Assembly: GCA_904502185.1 (NCBI GenBank)
Contig: CAJGDX010000004.1
Span: 1 to 56,931 of the forward strand
Direction of reading: 5' to 3'
Origin: an uncultured Bacteroidaceae bacterium
Lineage (GTDB): Bacteria > Bacteroidota > Bacteroidia > Bacteroidales > Bacteroidaceae
Length of the DNA stretch: 56,931 nt
Numbering within the stretch: position 1 is the first letter of the stretch; every line of letters starts with the position of its first letter. This document shows, piece after piece, positions 1 to 8,364 of this stretch. The notes beneath the pieces were generated by a model. The model was not told where the DNA came from and did no database searches. It worked only from the letters and a program-made list of their open reading frames with translations. The translations under genes were made by a program, and so were the position numbers.

Positions 1-1
1 C

Positions 2-958
2 GCCCCCGAGCGTCTCAAGGATATTTTCATGATACAGGCAACGGCACTTGCAAAAAGAATAACACACACAAGAGCAGCCACATGCGTCATTGGCATATCC
101 GGCGGCCTTGACTCCACCCTTGCCCTGCTTGTAACAGACAAGGCATGCCGCATTGCAGGCAAATCGAGCAAAGATATAATTGCTATAACCATGCCCGGGT
201 TCGGCACATCGGGACGCACCTACAACAACGCCATCAAACTGATGCAGAATATGGGCGTCAGCATCAAAGAGATTTCCATAAAGGAAGCATGCATACAACA
301 CTTCAAGGATATTGAGCACGACATCGATAACCACGACGTAACATACGAAAACTCTCAGGCACGCGAACGCACACAGATATTGATGGACATCGCAAACCGA
401 ATGAACGGCATTGTGATAGGCACAGGCGACCTGTCGGAACTCGCATTGGGCTGGGCTACATACAACGGCGACCACATGAGTATGTACGGAGTAAACGCAT
501 CGGTCCCCAAGACCTTGATGCAACACCTTGTACGACATGTAGCAGAGAACAGCAGCGACGAAGAGGTAAAAGCGACATTGCTGGACATTATCGACACCCC
601 GATATCGCCAGAGCTTATTCCTGCAGACAACAAAGGTAACATCAAACAGAAGACCGAAGACCTTGTAGGCCCATACGAGTTGCACGACTTTTTCCTCTAC
701 CACTTCATCCGCAACGGGTTTACGCCAGAGAAGATATACTTTATGGCACAGAAGACATTTGAGGGTACACACGATGCCGCGACAATAAAGAAATGGCTCA
801 CCACATTCATGCGCCGATTCTTTGTGCAACAGTTCAAGCGTTCATGCATGCCCGACGGCCCTGTTACAGGACACTGCAACCTGAGCCCGCAAGGCGGATG
901 GATAATGCCGGCAGATATAAACGGAACAGCATGGAACGAAGCATGCAGCAATCTATAA
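2..958 (+). CDS. nadE: NAD(+) synthase, C-terminal synthetase domain (5' truncated)
   Basis: Amidates deamido-NAD to NAD in the cytoplasm, the last step of NAD synthesis. The frame is open to the window edge upstream of the first ATG (base 29), so the gene begins outside. Visible are the ATP-pyrophosphatase P-loop SGGLDST and the block GTGDLSELALGWATYNGD, both typical of NadE. About 318 residues are present. Bacteroidales NadE is usually a protein of more than 600 residues with an N-terminal nitrilase-type glutaminase domain, so I infer that this is the synthetase half of the glutamine-dependent form. A long perfect hairpin follows the stop directly. Confidence 0.93.
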   Translation, partial: APERLKDIFMIQATALAKRITHTRAATCVIGISGGLDSTLALLVTDKACRIAGKSSKDIIAITMPGFGTSGRTYNNAIKLMQNMGVSIKEISIKEACIQHFKDIEHDIDNHDVTYENSQARERTQILMDIANRMNGIVIGTGDLSELALGWATYNGDHMSMYGVNASVPKTLMQHLVRHVAENSSDEEVKATLLDIIDTPISPELIPADNKGNIKQKTEDLVGPYELHDFFLYHFIRNGFTPEKIYFMAQKTFEGTHDAATIKKWLTTFMRRFFVQQFKRSCMPDGPVTGHCNLSPQGGWIMPADINGTAWNEACSNL

Positions 959-1002
959 TAACAAAATAAGTCAGAACACAAGTTCTGACTTATTTTGTTA
1001 TT
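957..1002 (+). terminator. 21-bp perfect hairpin after nadE
   Basis: Perfect inverted repeat with arms 957-977 and 982-1002 and loop ACAA, starting inside the nadE stop codon. The distal arm ends TTTGTTATT. No separate T-run follows, but the AT-rich stem supplies Ts on both strands. It probably ends nadE transcription. Confidence 0.7.
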
Positions 1003-1011
1003 ATGCCTTAT

Positions 1012-1040
1012 AAAAAAAACAACAAGGTAGAAACCTTGTT
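1012..1040 (-). terminator. Intrinsic terminator of the tRNA pair
   Basis: Read on the minus strand, 8-bp arms (1033-1040 and 1021-1028) with a 4-nt loop are followed by eight Ts, seen as A1012-A1019 on the plus strand. It lies just past the 3' end of tRNA-Glu, the last gene of the leftward tRNA transcript. Confidence 0.75.
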
Positions 1041-1047
1041 TACTTTG

Positions 1048-1119
1048 TAGCGCCTACGGGAATCGAACCCGTGTTCCATGCGTGAGAGGCATGTGTCCTA
1101 GCCGCTAGACGAAAGCGCC
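1048..1119 (-). tRNA. tRNA-Glu (anticodon CTC)
   Basis: The minus strand folds as a cloverleaf: acceptor GGCGCTT/AGGCGCT with a G1-U72 wobble, D arm GTCTAGCGGCTAGGAC, anticodon stem CATGC/GCATG with loop CTCTCAC (anticodon CTC, reading GAG), and T arm ACGGG-TTCGATT-CCCGT. The discriminator base is A. CCA is not encoded; the next bases are CAA. Confidence 0.93.
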
Positions 1120-1137
1120 ATTTGCAAAATTTACGAG

Positions 1138-1224
1138 CGGAAGCTGGGGGATTCGAACCCCCGGTACGGTTACCCGTACGGCAGTTTAGCAAACTGCTGG
1201 TTTCAGCCACTCACCCAAACTTCC
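1138..1224 (-). tRNA. tRNA-Ser (anticodon GCT)
   Basis: 87-nt class II tRNA on the minus strand. The acceptor is GGAAGTT/AGCTTCC, the anticodon stem GCAGT/ACTGC has loop TTGCTAA (anticodon GCT, reading AGC/AGU), and there is a long variable arm GTACGG-GTAA-CCGTAC and T arm GGGGG-TTCGAAT-CCCCC. The discriminator is G, as expected for serine. It precedes tRNA-Glu by 18 bp in the same transcript. Confidence 0.94.
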
Positions 1225-1257
1225 ATTTAAGAATGGTCTCGTACCTGTTTTGCGATG

Positions 1258-1289
1258 CAAAGGTAGTGCTATTTTTCTTTCCATGCAAG
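1258..1289 (-). promoter_or_regulatory. Promoter of the tRNA-Ser/tRNA-Glu transcript
   Basis: On the minus strand a TACCTTTG minus-7 box (1258-1265) lies 20 bp from CTTG (1286-1289), a 3/4 match to the TTTG minus-33 box of Bacteroidetes promoters. It is about 34 bp upstream of tRNA-Ser and divergent from the next promoter. Confidence 0.65.
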
Positions 1290-1314
1290 TTAAAGGGCAA
1301 TTATTTTTGTAAAA

Positions 1315-1346
1315 TTTGTAACTGCACGTTATTTGTGTTATCTTCG
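1315..1346 (+). promoter_or_regulatory. Promoter of the GNAT/FemAB-like gene
   Basis: TTTG (1315-1318), 20-bp spacer, TATCTTCG (1339-1346), a close match to the Bacteroidetes TTTG-N19-21-TAnnTTTG promoter. It overlaps an upstream in-frame non-ATG start, which argues for the ATG at 1378 as the true start. Confidence 0.65.
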
Positions 1347-1377
1347 CAATGTTGTTCCTTATTATATTTGTAAGAAA

Positions 1378-2313
1378 ATGGATGTTGTTCGTTACAATGA
1401 AGGGTTTCGCGGCGAGTGGGATGCGTTTGTTTCAAGTGCAAAGAATTCCACGTTTCTGTTTCTGCGCGATTATATGGATTATCATGCGGACAGGTTTACT
1501 GATGCCTCTTTGATGTTTTATGAGGGCGGATCTCTGCGTGCTTTGTTGCCGGCGAACATTTGCGAGGGGGTGGTAGCTTCGCATGGTGGACTGACCTATG
1601 GCGGCTTTATCCTCTCCGACGATGTAAGGGGTGCCGAGGTGCTTGAGCTTTTCGAGGTTGCAATGCTGTGGATGAAAAGTGAACTTTCAGCGGTCCGTTG
1701 GCTCTACAAGCCTGTGCCGCAAATATATTCACGTGTTCCTTCGCAAGAGGACTTATATGCTCTGTTTCGTGTGGGCGCTCAGTTGTCGGCTCGCTCGTTG
1801 TCGTCAGCTGTGAATAACGATGCACGTGTGGCATTTACGCAGTTGCGTAGACGCAAGATTGCAAAGGCTGCAAAAATGGACTTGACATATTCTCTTTGTG
1901 ACGATTATTCCTCTTATTGGACAATACTTTCGGGTGTGCTTGCTTCGGCGCATGGCTGTCGTCCTGTACACTCTTTGGATGAAATGCAACTGCTTGCTTC
2001 GCGTTTCCCCGACAATATTAAGCTGTATGGTGCGTTTGCCGGCGGCAGAATGGTTGCCGGATGTATAGTGTATGAAACTCGCTACGTGGCTCACATTCAG
2101 TATATTGCTGCCTCTGATGAGGGCAAGGCTGCCGGCGCGCTTGACGGATTGTTCGATTATCTGTTCCGCGAGGTCTACTATAAGGTCGATTACGTGGACT
2201 TTGGCATATCTACCGAGGATGGCGGTCGTCTGCTTAACGAGGGGCTACTCTTTCAGAAAGAGGGTTTCGGTGCGCGTGGGGTGGTGTACGATATGTACGA
2301 AATAGTGCTGTAA
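1378..2313 (+). CDS. GNAT/FemAB-like acyltransferase
   Basis: A 311-residue protein with the shape of the Acetyltransf_6 (FemAB-type, double GNAT) family. The C-terminal half reads as a GNAT core: strand IKLYGAFAGGRMVAGCIVYE, strand AHIQYIAASDEG, a helix with the DGLFDYLFRE segment, then VDYVDFGISTEDGG and a closing FGARGVVYDMYEI strand. Relatives in Bacteroidales glycan loci acylate sugars or amino acids; the substrate here is unknown. The reading frame extends upstream to 1333, but that would place the start inside the promoter. It converges on the glycosyltransferase operon only 7 bp beyond its stop. Confidence 0.75.
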   Translation: MDVVRYNEGFRGEWDAFVSSAKNSTFLFLRDYMDYHADRFTDASLMFYEGGSLRALLPANICEGVVASHGGLTYGGFILSDDVRGAEVLELFEVAMLWMKSELSAVRWLYKPVPQIYSRVPSQEDLYALFRVGAQLSARSLSSAVNNDARVAFTQLRRRKIAKAAKMDLTYSLCDDYSSYWTILSGVLASAHGCRPVHSLDEMQLLASRFPDNIKLYGAFAGGRMVAGCIVYETRYVAHIQYIAASDEGKAAGALDGLFDYLFREVYYKVDYVDFGISTEDGGRLLNEGLLFQKEGFGARGVVYDMYEIVL

Positions 2314-2320
2314 TCCCGTA

Positions 2321-3427
2321 TCAGCCTTTTGAATTCCAGAATTTTATATATTGCTCGGCGACTGCCCGTTGGTTGTGGTGTTTTTTTACAAAGAGGAGGC
2401 TCTCCTCTTTCATGCGTTCGAGTTCGGCGCGTGACATAAGTACAAGTTGCTCAAGTTTCTTGTATACATCCTCTTCGTTGGGAAGCACATTTACCATGGG
2501 GCGCAACTCCTTCTCGTTCAATAATTCGTAGCACTCCTCCTCGGCACCGCCTACTACAATTTTGCCTTTGGCAAGGGCGAGCAGGGCGTTCATTCCCGGT
2601 GAGTATCCGTATAGCTGGTCTAACAATACATCGCTGCTGTCAATCAATCTTGAATACTCTTCGAAGGGTACATTTTCCACTCGCAACATTTCGCATTTTT
2701 CGGGATATTGCTCCTTGATGCGTGTGAGTGCGCGAAGCATTATGTCTGTGCCTTTGTATTCGCTGCGGCTCTTCTGTATGCCTATGAAGAATCTTATTTT
2801 GTCGTGGCTTTCGTTTTGTGGCACTGCAATGTTGTCTGTGTTTATTGGCATGGGGATGTAGGTCAACTTGTTGCCGTATCTCTCTTTGTAGGCAGTGTGA
2901 TATTCGTACATTCCGGCAACTATTCCATCGCAGTCATCGGCTATTGTGTAGTTGAGCTGCTCCTTTGCGGTGCCGCCGCTCCAGTCTGCGATAAGTTCGC
3001 GCGTGCTGTTGTTCTCTATCAGTTTGTCGCCAATGTTAAAGTCGGAGTAGCGGAATGTTTTTCTGTCAGTGCCTGCCTTTACCCATAGGGCATCCATTCC
3101 AAAAGCACCCAAAAACAGCTTCTTGTTGTGGCGACGCAGATATTTGTAGAATGGCAGGATGCGTTCGGCTTTCAGTTCCAGGAACATCGGGTTTATAATC
3201 TGCACTACATCGTAGCCGCGCATTTTGGGCAATAGGCTAATTAATTTTACAAGGTATCTGATGCCTGCCAGAGGCTTCCCCTCGTGGCGTACCAGCGAAA
3301 TGTCGCTTTTGTAACCTTTCCAAAAATCGCCATTGCTCAGCACGCAGACCTCGTGGCCTGCTTCGCGCAACCCTTCGGAGAGTCCCCAATGGAGGTTGCT
3401 GTATTCTCCTATGAGCAGTATTTTCAT
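2321..3427 (-). CDS. Glycosyltransferase, GT-B fold (GT4-like)
   Basis: A 368-residue cytoplasmic glycosyltransferase. The N-terminus MKILLIGEYSNLHWGL is the first Rossmann strand of GT-B enzymes, and the C-terminal half has the donor-binding region around SPGMNALLALAKGKIVVGG followed by acidic EEECYELL. The frame stays open 87 codons upstream, but that part overlaps the preceding gene and is low-complexity. The chosen ATG overlaps the previous stop as ATGA, implying translational coupling. It is the last gene of a three-gene leftward operon for surface glycan assembly. Donor and acceptor sugars cannot be told. Confidence 0.83.
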   Translation of the reverse strand: MKILLIGEYSNLHWGLSEGLREAGHEVCVLSNGDFWKGYKSDISLVRHEGKPLAGIRYLVKLISLLPKMRGYDVVQIINPMFLELKAERILPFYKYLRRHNKKLFLGAFGMDALWVKAGTDRKTFRYSDFNIGDKLIENNSTRELIADWSGGTAKEQLNYTIADDCDGIVAGMYEYHTAYKERYGNKLTYIPMPINTDNIAVPQNESHDKIRFFIGIQKSRSEYKGTDIMLRALTRIKEQYPEKCEMLRVENVPFEEYSRLIDSSDVLLDQLYGYSPGMNALLALAKGKIVVGGAEEECYELLNEKELRPMVNVLPNEEDVYKKLEQLVLMSRAELERMKEESLLFVKKHHNQRAVAEQYIKFWNSKG

Positions 3428-4422
3428 CTCTTTTGCGGTTTTTGCATTGGCAGCATCCGGCGCAATATCTTTATTCCGATGTTGCTGTTTGCCAGTATGC
3501 GGAAAACTGTGTATTTCAGCGAGTAATGCGCAGTCGGCAGTGGGTAAAGCCCCAGCGGTCGCAGCTCGGTGCGGCAGGTGTGTGATATCAGTCCGGCGCA
3601 CTCGCCGTTGTAGAAAAGGTTTATCAGTGTGTCTACTGTCAGCATCGCCAGTTTGCGGTTTAGCGCTGCACGCTGTTGCAGTGTGCATACCTCCTGCTGT
3701 GCAAAGCGGAAATCAACAACCCGTTGCAACAATTTGAAAAGGTCGCTTATTCTCTGAATTTCGTGCAGCGAGTCGCGGTTGACGGTTATCGAATTTTCGC
3801 GTTGGTAGTAGTTGTATGCAATGTTGTTGCACAATATAAGTTTGTTGCCGTAGTGGTATATCTTGATGTTGAAATCCTCGTCTTCGTGCATCACATTTTC
3901 GGCAAACCGGATGTTGAATTTTGTGGCCAACTCTCTTTTGAATATATAAACGCAGGGGCTGCCGCTGAGGTTGTTGTGCGATACATATTCGGCGCCGGTG
4001 GCGTATGTGCGGTATTTGCGGCGTATGGCTGTTTTCTGCAACATCTGTTCGCTGCTGTTGCATACCCTGTAACCATGCTGAAGAATGTCGGGACGCAGGC
4101 TTTCCAGCAGTTCGGTGCAGTGGCTGAAAACTTCGGGGATTATTGAGTCATCAGCGTCGATGAACTGTATATACTCTCCCTCTGCTTCTTCGATTCCGCG
4201 GTTGCGTGCTGCGCCTGGGCCGCCGTGTCCAGCCTCTATCACTTTGATGTTTGTCTGCGGAAATGCTTGGCTTACCCACTGTGGGGGCGTGTCGGAGCCG
4301 TCATCCACTATCACTATTTCGTAGTCGGATGCAGGCATACTCAGTGTTGCAATGCTGTCGATGCATCGTTGCAGCAGTTCGCGTTGCAGGTTGTAATGGG
4401 GTATGACGAAAGATAGAAGCAT
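3424..4422 (-). CDS. Glycosyltransferase family 2
   Basis: A 332-residue GT-A enzyme. The first strand is LLSFVIPHYN, the nucleotide-binding segment YEIVIVDDGSD follows, GPGAARNRGI comes next, and the DXD metal site lies in YIQFIDADDS. The rest is the variable acceptor-binding half, ending in a basic tail (QKPQKR). It sits in the middle of the leftward operon, 10 bp after the preceding GT2 and overlapping the next gene by 4 bp. It likely adds one sugar to a lipid-linked surface glycan; specificity cannot be read from sequence. Confidence 0.9.
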   Translation of the reverse strand: MLLSFVIPHYNLQRELLQRCIDSIATLSMPASDYEIVIVDDGSDTPPQWVSQAFPQTNIKVIEAGHGGPGAARNRGIEEAEGEYIQFIDADDSIIPEVFSHCTELLESLRPDILQHGYRVCNSSEQMLQKTAIRRKYRTYATGAEYVSHNNLSGSPCVYIFKRELATKFNIRFAENVMHEDEDFNIKIYHYGNKLILCNNIAYNYYQRENSITVNRDSLHEIQRISDLFKLLQRVVDFRFAQQEVCTLQQRAALNRKLAMLTVDTLINLFYNGECAGLISHTCRTELRPLGLYPLPTAHYSLKYTVFRILANSNIGIKILRRMLPMQKPQKR

Positions 4423-4432
4423 GGCAGATGGT

Positions 4433-5404
4433 TCAGCATAGTTTCTTGTGCATCATTGCTATGAGCTTGCTGTGGAATTTTGCTCCGAAGAGCGAGAATG
4501 GGACGAATTTCAGTTTTCTTTTCAGCGGAATCTCCATTTTGAAGAGTGTTTTGAGGTCTATTTTTGCCCCCTCAAGCAGTTCGAAAGCTTTTTTTCGCTC
4601 CTCTTTGGTGCCGTCTGAGCATCGCATCAGGTCGGTGAGGTTGTCAAGGGTTGTCAGCAATATTTCGTTTGCTTCGGGCAGAAGGTTGTACTCCTTTTTC
4701 ACCTTGTTGTAAAGCAGTGCTTTGTTCTTGTACAAGCAGTAGAGCGAGTGGAACGAGTAGTTGCGTGTGATGCTCTCCTGATGGGCGTAATAGTAGTACA
4801 TTCCGCCATCGGAGTAGTAGACGTTGTCGCAGTTTTCGTACAATGCTGGGGTTACAAGCACATCCTCATAAATCTCGCCTTCGGGGTAACGTGTGAAGAA
4901 GAACATGTCTGCGCGGTATATTTTATTCCACGCATAGCAGTGTTCATACGCCTTGCGTTTGATGTAGTCGACAAAGATGTTGCGATTGCCCGACACTTTC
5001 TCGGCGTTGAAGCTCAGCATGTGACTTTGTGGTGACTCGTAGTTGATGTTAACGGGGTACTCCAGTATGTCAATGTCGGGGTTGGACTGCAGAATACGCA
5101 TGTTGTAGTAGTATGTTCCCGATGCTACGGTGTCGTCGCCATCCACAAAGGTTATGTATTCGCCCTGTGCCACAGCCAGTCCTGCGTTGCGTGCCGATGA
5201 TAGCCCTCCGTTCTTCTTGTGAATGACCTTTACCTTGTCGCACTCCTGCGCGTAGCGGTCGCAGATGGCGCCGCAGTTGTCGGGTGAGCCGTCGTCCACC
5301 AGAATTAGTTCAAAGTCGGTGTATGTCTGCATCAGTATGCTTTCGATGCAATTCTGAATGTGCCTGCGCACTTTGTATACGGGGACTATGATGCTTAGTT
5401 TCAT
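4433..5404 (-). CDS. Glycosyltransferase family 2
   Basis: A 323-residue GT-A glycosyltransferase, first gene of the leftward operon. Motifs: MKLSIIVPVYKV, FELILVDDGSPDNCGAICD, GGLSSARNAGL and the DXD-containing YITFVDGDDT. The frame extends ten codons upstream to a TTG, but that would overlap the minus-7 box, so I chose the ATG. The end of the protein (KRKLKFVPFSLFGAKFHSK) is basic and amphipathic, as in membrane-associated GT2 enzymes. Its rightward neighbour is a divergently transcribed acyltransferase, which fits a glycan-modification locus. Confidence 0.9.
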   Translation of the reverse strand: MKLSIIVPVYKVRRHIQNCIESILMQTYTDFELILVDDGSPDNCGAICDRYAQECDKVKVIHKKNGGLSSARNAGLAVAQGEYITFVDGDDTVASGTYYYNMRILQSNPDIDILEYPVNINYESPQSHMLSFNAEKVSGNRNIFVDYIKRKAYEHCYAWNKIYRADMFFFTRYPEGEIYEDVLVTPALYENCDNVYYSDGGMYYYYAHQESITRNYSFHSLYCLYKNKALLYNKVKKEYNLLPEANEILLTTLDNLTDLMRCSDGTKEERKKAFELLEGAKIDLKTLFKMEIPLKRKLKFVPFSLFGAKFHSKLIAMMHKKLC

Positions 5405-5431
5405 TTTTTTTATGACGGCTACTGATTTTTG

Positions 5432-5439
5432 CAAAGATA
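5432..5439 (-). promoter_or_regulatory. Minus-7 box of the leftward glycosyltransferase operon
   Basis: TATCTTTG on the minus strand, 27 bp upstream of the chosen start. No good TTTG box was found at the expected distance, so this is a partial promoter call. Confidence 0.45.
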
Positions 5440-5524
5440 ATATTATTTGAGAGAAGTTCTATGAGAAGTTGTTCAAATTATAAATAAAATTAAAAAACAG
5501 CCGAGTCTGTTGGGATAATTTTAT

Positions 5525-5532
5525 TAATTTTG
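5525..5532 (+). promoter_or_regulatory. Minus-7 box of the acyltransferase gene
   Basis: TAATTTTG, 28 bp before the ATG, in an AT-rich divergent intergenic region. No clear minus-33 box was found. Confidence 0.45.
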
Positions 5533-5560
5533 CACTTTCTTTATTATAACTCAATAAAAT

Positions 5561-6583
5561 ATGACAACACTAAACACCCCTGCATCAAAAAGAAAAAATT
5601 GGATTGACTGGATGAAGTCTGTCGGTATGCTCGTTATTATATGGGGGCATGCTTTTCCTGCCGGACTTACATCTTTCATATACTCCTTCAATGTTCCTTT
5701 GTTCTTTATTATTTCGGGTTATCTGTTCAAAAAGGAAAATAGTGCAGCTGCTTTTTTTAAGAAGAATCTTTACACTCTTGTCATCCCGTATCTTCTCCTG
5801 TGTCTGATAAAGGATTTTTCTCACATAACAAAGTATTGGAACAATTTCGGAGAACTTATAAATTGCCCAATTGGCATACTTACGGGATTTCATACTTTTA
5901 ACGATGCACCTGCCGCCAAGAATCTGTGGTTTGTGTATACGTTGTTCATTCTTAAGATAATATTCCAGTTTGTTGGCAAAAAGAATAGAAATATGATTCT
6001 TCTGCTTTTGGCAAGTCTTGGCGGTGCATATTTCATGAATCTTTATGGCTACAATCTTGCGTGGGCAGTCACCGATACGTTTGCAGCATTGCCATTCTTT
6101 ATGTTCGGATATATTTTGTCTGACAGATACAGTGCATGCCTGGACAATTTTATATCTTCAATCAAGGCAAAAAATATCTTTTTGCCATTGTTGGGCTTTC
6201 TGTTGCCAATGCTCTTGCTGCTTTTCGTGTCGGAGTACAACGGCGAAGTGAGAATGTTTAAAGGATACTATGGATACAGCCTGTTGCTCTTTTTGGTGTT
6301 GGGACTGTTGGGCAGTATTGCCGTATTCTTCCTTTCAGTTGCGCTTGACAATGTGCGTTTCAAGTTTATACCTATAATTTCAATTGGTACAATGGTTATA
6401 CTTGAGTTCCACCGCGATTTGTACCATCCGTTTGGAAAGATTGTTAAAGAGTATTCTACAGGAGTGGCGGATGAAGGTTTGTTGTCGCTGTTGTTTTCTG
6501 CTGTGGTGCTGTTGCTTTTTATACCTATTGTTATGATTCTCCAAAGATTCTTCCCGTTGATTCTTGGAAAGAGAAAAATTTAG
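5561..6583 (+). CDS. Acyltransferase-3 family membrane O-acyltransferase
   Basis: A 340-residue integral membrane protein with about ten hydrophobic segments, in the family that transfers acetyl or succinyl groups to sugars at the inner membrane (OafA, NodX, WecH type). The diagnostic start is present: NWIDWMKSVGMLVIIWGHAF with the conserved His in the first membrane segment, then SFNVPLFFIISGYLF. Later segments include AKNLWFVYTLF. It is monocistronic, with its own minus-7 box and a strong terminator, between two glycosyltransferase groups. It probably decorates the locus polysaccharide; the acyl group is unknown. Confidence 0.87.
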   Translation: MTTLNTPASKRKNWIDWMKSVGMLVIIWGHAFPAGLTSFIYSFNVPLFFIISGYLFKKENSAAAFFKKNLYTLVIPYLLLCLIKDFSHITKYWNNFGELINCPIGILTGFHTFNDAPAAKNLWFVYTLFILKIIFQFVGKKNRNMILLLLASLGGAYFMNLYGYNLAWAVTDTFAALPFFMFGYILSDRYSACLDNFISSIKAKNIFLPLLGFLLPMLLLLFVSEYNGEVRMFKGYYGYSLLLFLVLGLLGSIAVFFLSVALDNVRFKFIPIISIGTMVILEFHRDLYHPFGKIVKEYSTGVADEGLLSLLFSAVVLLLFIPIVMILQRFFPLILGKRKI

Positions 6584-6627
6584 GATATAACAATTGGCTT
6601 CGGCGAGTAGTCGCCGGCCTTGTGAGG

Positions 6628-6673
6628 AAAATGGTGAACCGGACGACATCAAGCCATACGGTTCACCATTTTT
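6628..6673 (+). terminator. Terminator after the acyltransferase gene
   Basis: 14-bp perfect stem (6628-6641 with 6659-6672), 17-nt loop, then TTATC. It isolates the acyltransferase gene from the flippase operon. The rest of this intergenic stretch has only a small CGGCGA hairpin and the flippase promoter. Confidence 0.75.
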
Positions 6674-6808
6674 ATCTTCTTCCGTTTGTGGATAAAATAT
6701 GTTTCAAGCAATAGTGTGGTGTATCCGATATGTGTTAATTTCTCTATTTTCCGTCTTGTATATTCGTAAAACTTCTCTCTACATATTCCACTTTAGGACA
6801 AAAAGTTG

Positions 6809-6816
6809 TATCTTCG
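6809..6816 (+). promoter_or_regulatory. Minus-7 box of the flippase operon
   Basis: TATCTTCG, the same variant as before the GNAT gene. The predicted transcript start falls near 6823, which argues for translation from the ATG at 6847 rather than the in-frame ATG at 6826. Confidence 0.45.
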
Positions 6817-6846
6817 CATCTTTAAATGCAATACCCACAAGCAGCA

Positions 6847-8364
6847 ATGGTTAAGGAAGAGAAAAACGACGAAAAACAGCAGAATGGCTACGAACGCGCC
6901 ATAAAATATATGGGCGTCTTCGGTGGTACTCAGAGTTTTTCCATTCTTTTGGGTATGGTCAAGACCAAGTTTGCTGCCAAACTGTTGGGTGCTGCAGGTC
7001 TTGGAATGATTGCAATGTACAATCGTACGTTGCAGATGCTCAGCGACTTTACCAATCTCAGCCTCTCGTTCAGTGCTGTCCGGCAGATTGCCGAGGCTTA
7101 CGAAGAGGGCGACAAAGAGAAACTTACACATTGGATAAAGGTGTTGCGCAGCTGGGCTTTTCTGACGGCGGTTGTGGGTGTACTCTTCTCGCTGTTGCTC
7201 TCGCCCTTCCTGGGCGATTTTGTCTTCGAGGGACACGACTATTACACTTCGCGTTTCTTCCTTCTGTCGCCGGTGGTGGGCTTCATGGCAATAACCGGAA
7301 GCGAACTTGCCATTCTCAAAGGGGTGCATCGCCTCTATAAAGTGGCAATGTACACGCTGTGGACGTCGGTGCTGGGACTGGTGATTTCAGTGCCGTTCTA
7401 TTACTTTATGGGCGTGGCAGGTATTTTCCCCTCTATTTTTCTCACTTCGCTGTTGCAGATGGTGGTGTTGCTGTGCTACTCGACACCTCTCTACAAATAT
7501 CGCATAGCTCCCTTCTCACGCAGGGTGCTGGGCGATGGAATCGATATGGTCAAGTTCGGCCTCGGGTATATTGTTGCTGCCATCATGGGCTCCGGCTCCA
7601 TCTGGCTTGTGTGCAAGGCACTTATAGGCCTTGGCAACGACAGGGTGGTGGGTATATACTCAACCGGATATTTCCTTATGAACCTATTGCCGGGAATATT
7701 GTTTGCTGCCATCGACTCCGATTTTTATCCCCGTCTGTCGGCTACAAACAAGGATGTTGCAGTCACCAACCGTCTTGTGAACGAACAAGCCGAGGTGCAG
7801 CTGCTGATGCAGGCACCCCTGCTTATGGCATATTCGCTGGCATTACCGCTGCTGGTGCCGCTTTTCTACGACTATGAACTTGTTGCGGCTGTGCCTATGA
7901 CCCAGCTGGCAATGTTCGGAATGTTGGTGCGTACCATGACCTACCCTATGTCCTATCTGCCTCTGTCGCGCGGCGATTCCAAAGTGTATATGATTCAGGA
8001 GGGTATATACGATGTCCTCTTCACGCTTTTTGTCATTGGCGGTTATCTCATTGGTGGATTACTGGGTGTGGGAGCTGCAATGGCTATTGCTTTTATTGCC
8101 GACTGGATAGTGGTGTATGCCATCACCGGATGTAAATACTCCTTCCGTTTCACTTCGGGCGTGTATATCTGCTTTGCGCTGCAAGCGGTAATATTTGTTG
8201 CGCAGATGGTGGCAATGTATTTCTACAAAGAGGGATGGCTCTACTGGGGCAGTGGTGCTGCCTGTGTTCTCCTCTCTTCGTTACTTTCTCTCTATTTGCT
8301 CTCCAAAAGAATGAGCTACGTTGGGCGTTTGTTGAACCGCATAAAGCGTATTCTGCGATGGTAA
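6847..8364 (+). CDS. Wzx-like polysaccharide flippase (MOP superfamily)
   Basis: A polytopic membrane protein of 505 residues with about 12-14 hydrophobic segments, typical of O-antigen/teichoic-acid flippases. After a charged, Lys/Glu-rich start comes AIKYMGVFGGTQSFSILLGM and KFAAKLLGAAGLGMIAMYNR, the usual first two helices of Wzx-type proteins. It would flip undecaprenyl-linked oligosaccharide across the inner membrane. An in-frame ATG seven codons earlier is an alternative start. The stop overlaps the next glycosyltransferase by 7 bp. No Wzy-type polymerase or priming sugar transferase was seen nearby. Confidence 0.87.
   Translation: MVKEEKNDEKQQNGYERAIKYMGVFGGTQSFSILLGMVKTKFAAKLLGAAGLGMIAMYNRTLQMLSDFTNLSLSFSAVRQIAEAYEEGDKEKLTHWIKVLRSWAFLTAVVGVLFSLLLSPFLGDFVFEGHDYYTSRFFLLSPVVGFMAITGSELAILKGVHRLYKVAMYTLWTSVLGLVISVPFYYFMGVAGIFPSIFLTSLLQMVVLLCYSTPLYKYRIAPFSRRVLGDGIDMVKFGLGYIVAAIMGSGSIWLVCKALIGLGNDRVVGIYSTGYFLMNLLPGILFAAIDSDFYPRLSATNKDVAVTNRLVNEQAEVQLLMQAPLLMAYSLALPLLVPLFYDYELVAAVPMTQLAMFGMLVRTMTYPMSYLPLSRGDSKVYMIQEGIYDVLFTLFVIGGYLIGGLLGVGAAMAIAFIADWIVVYAITGCKYSFRFTSGVYICFALQAVIFVAQMVAMYFYKEGWLYWGSGAACVLLSSLLSLYLLSKRMSYVGRLLNRIKRILRW

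Noticed and set aside
1122..1373. An 83-codon frame on the plus strand
   Set aside because: It overlaps both tRNA-Ser and the promoter of the next gene; no plausible product.
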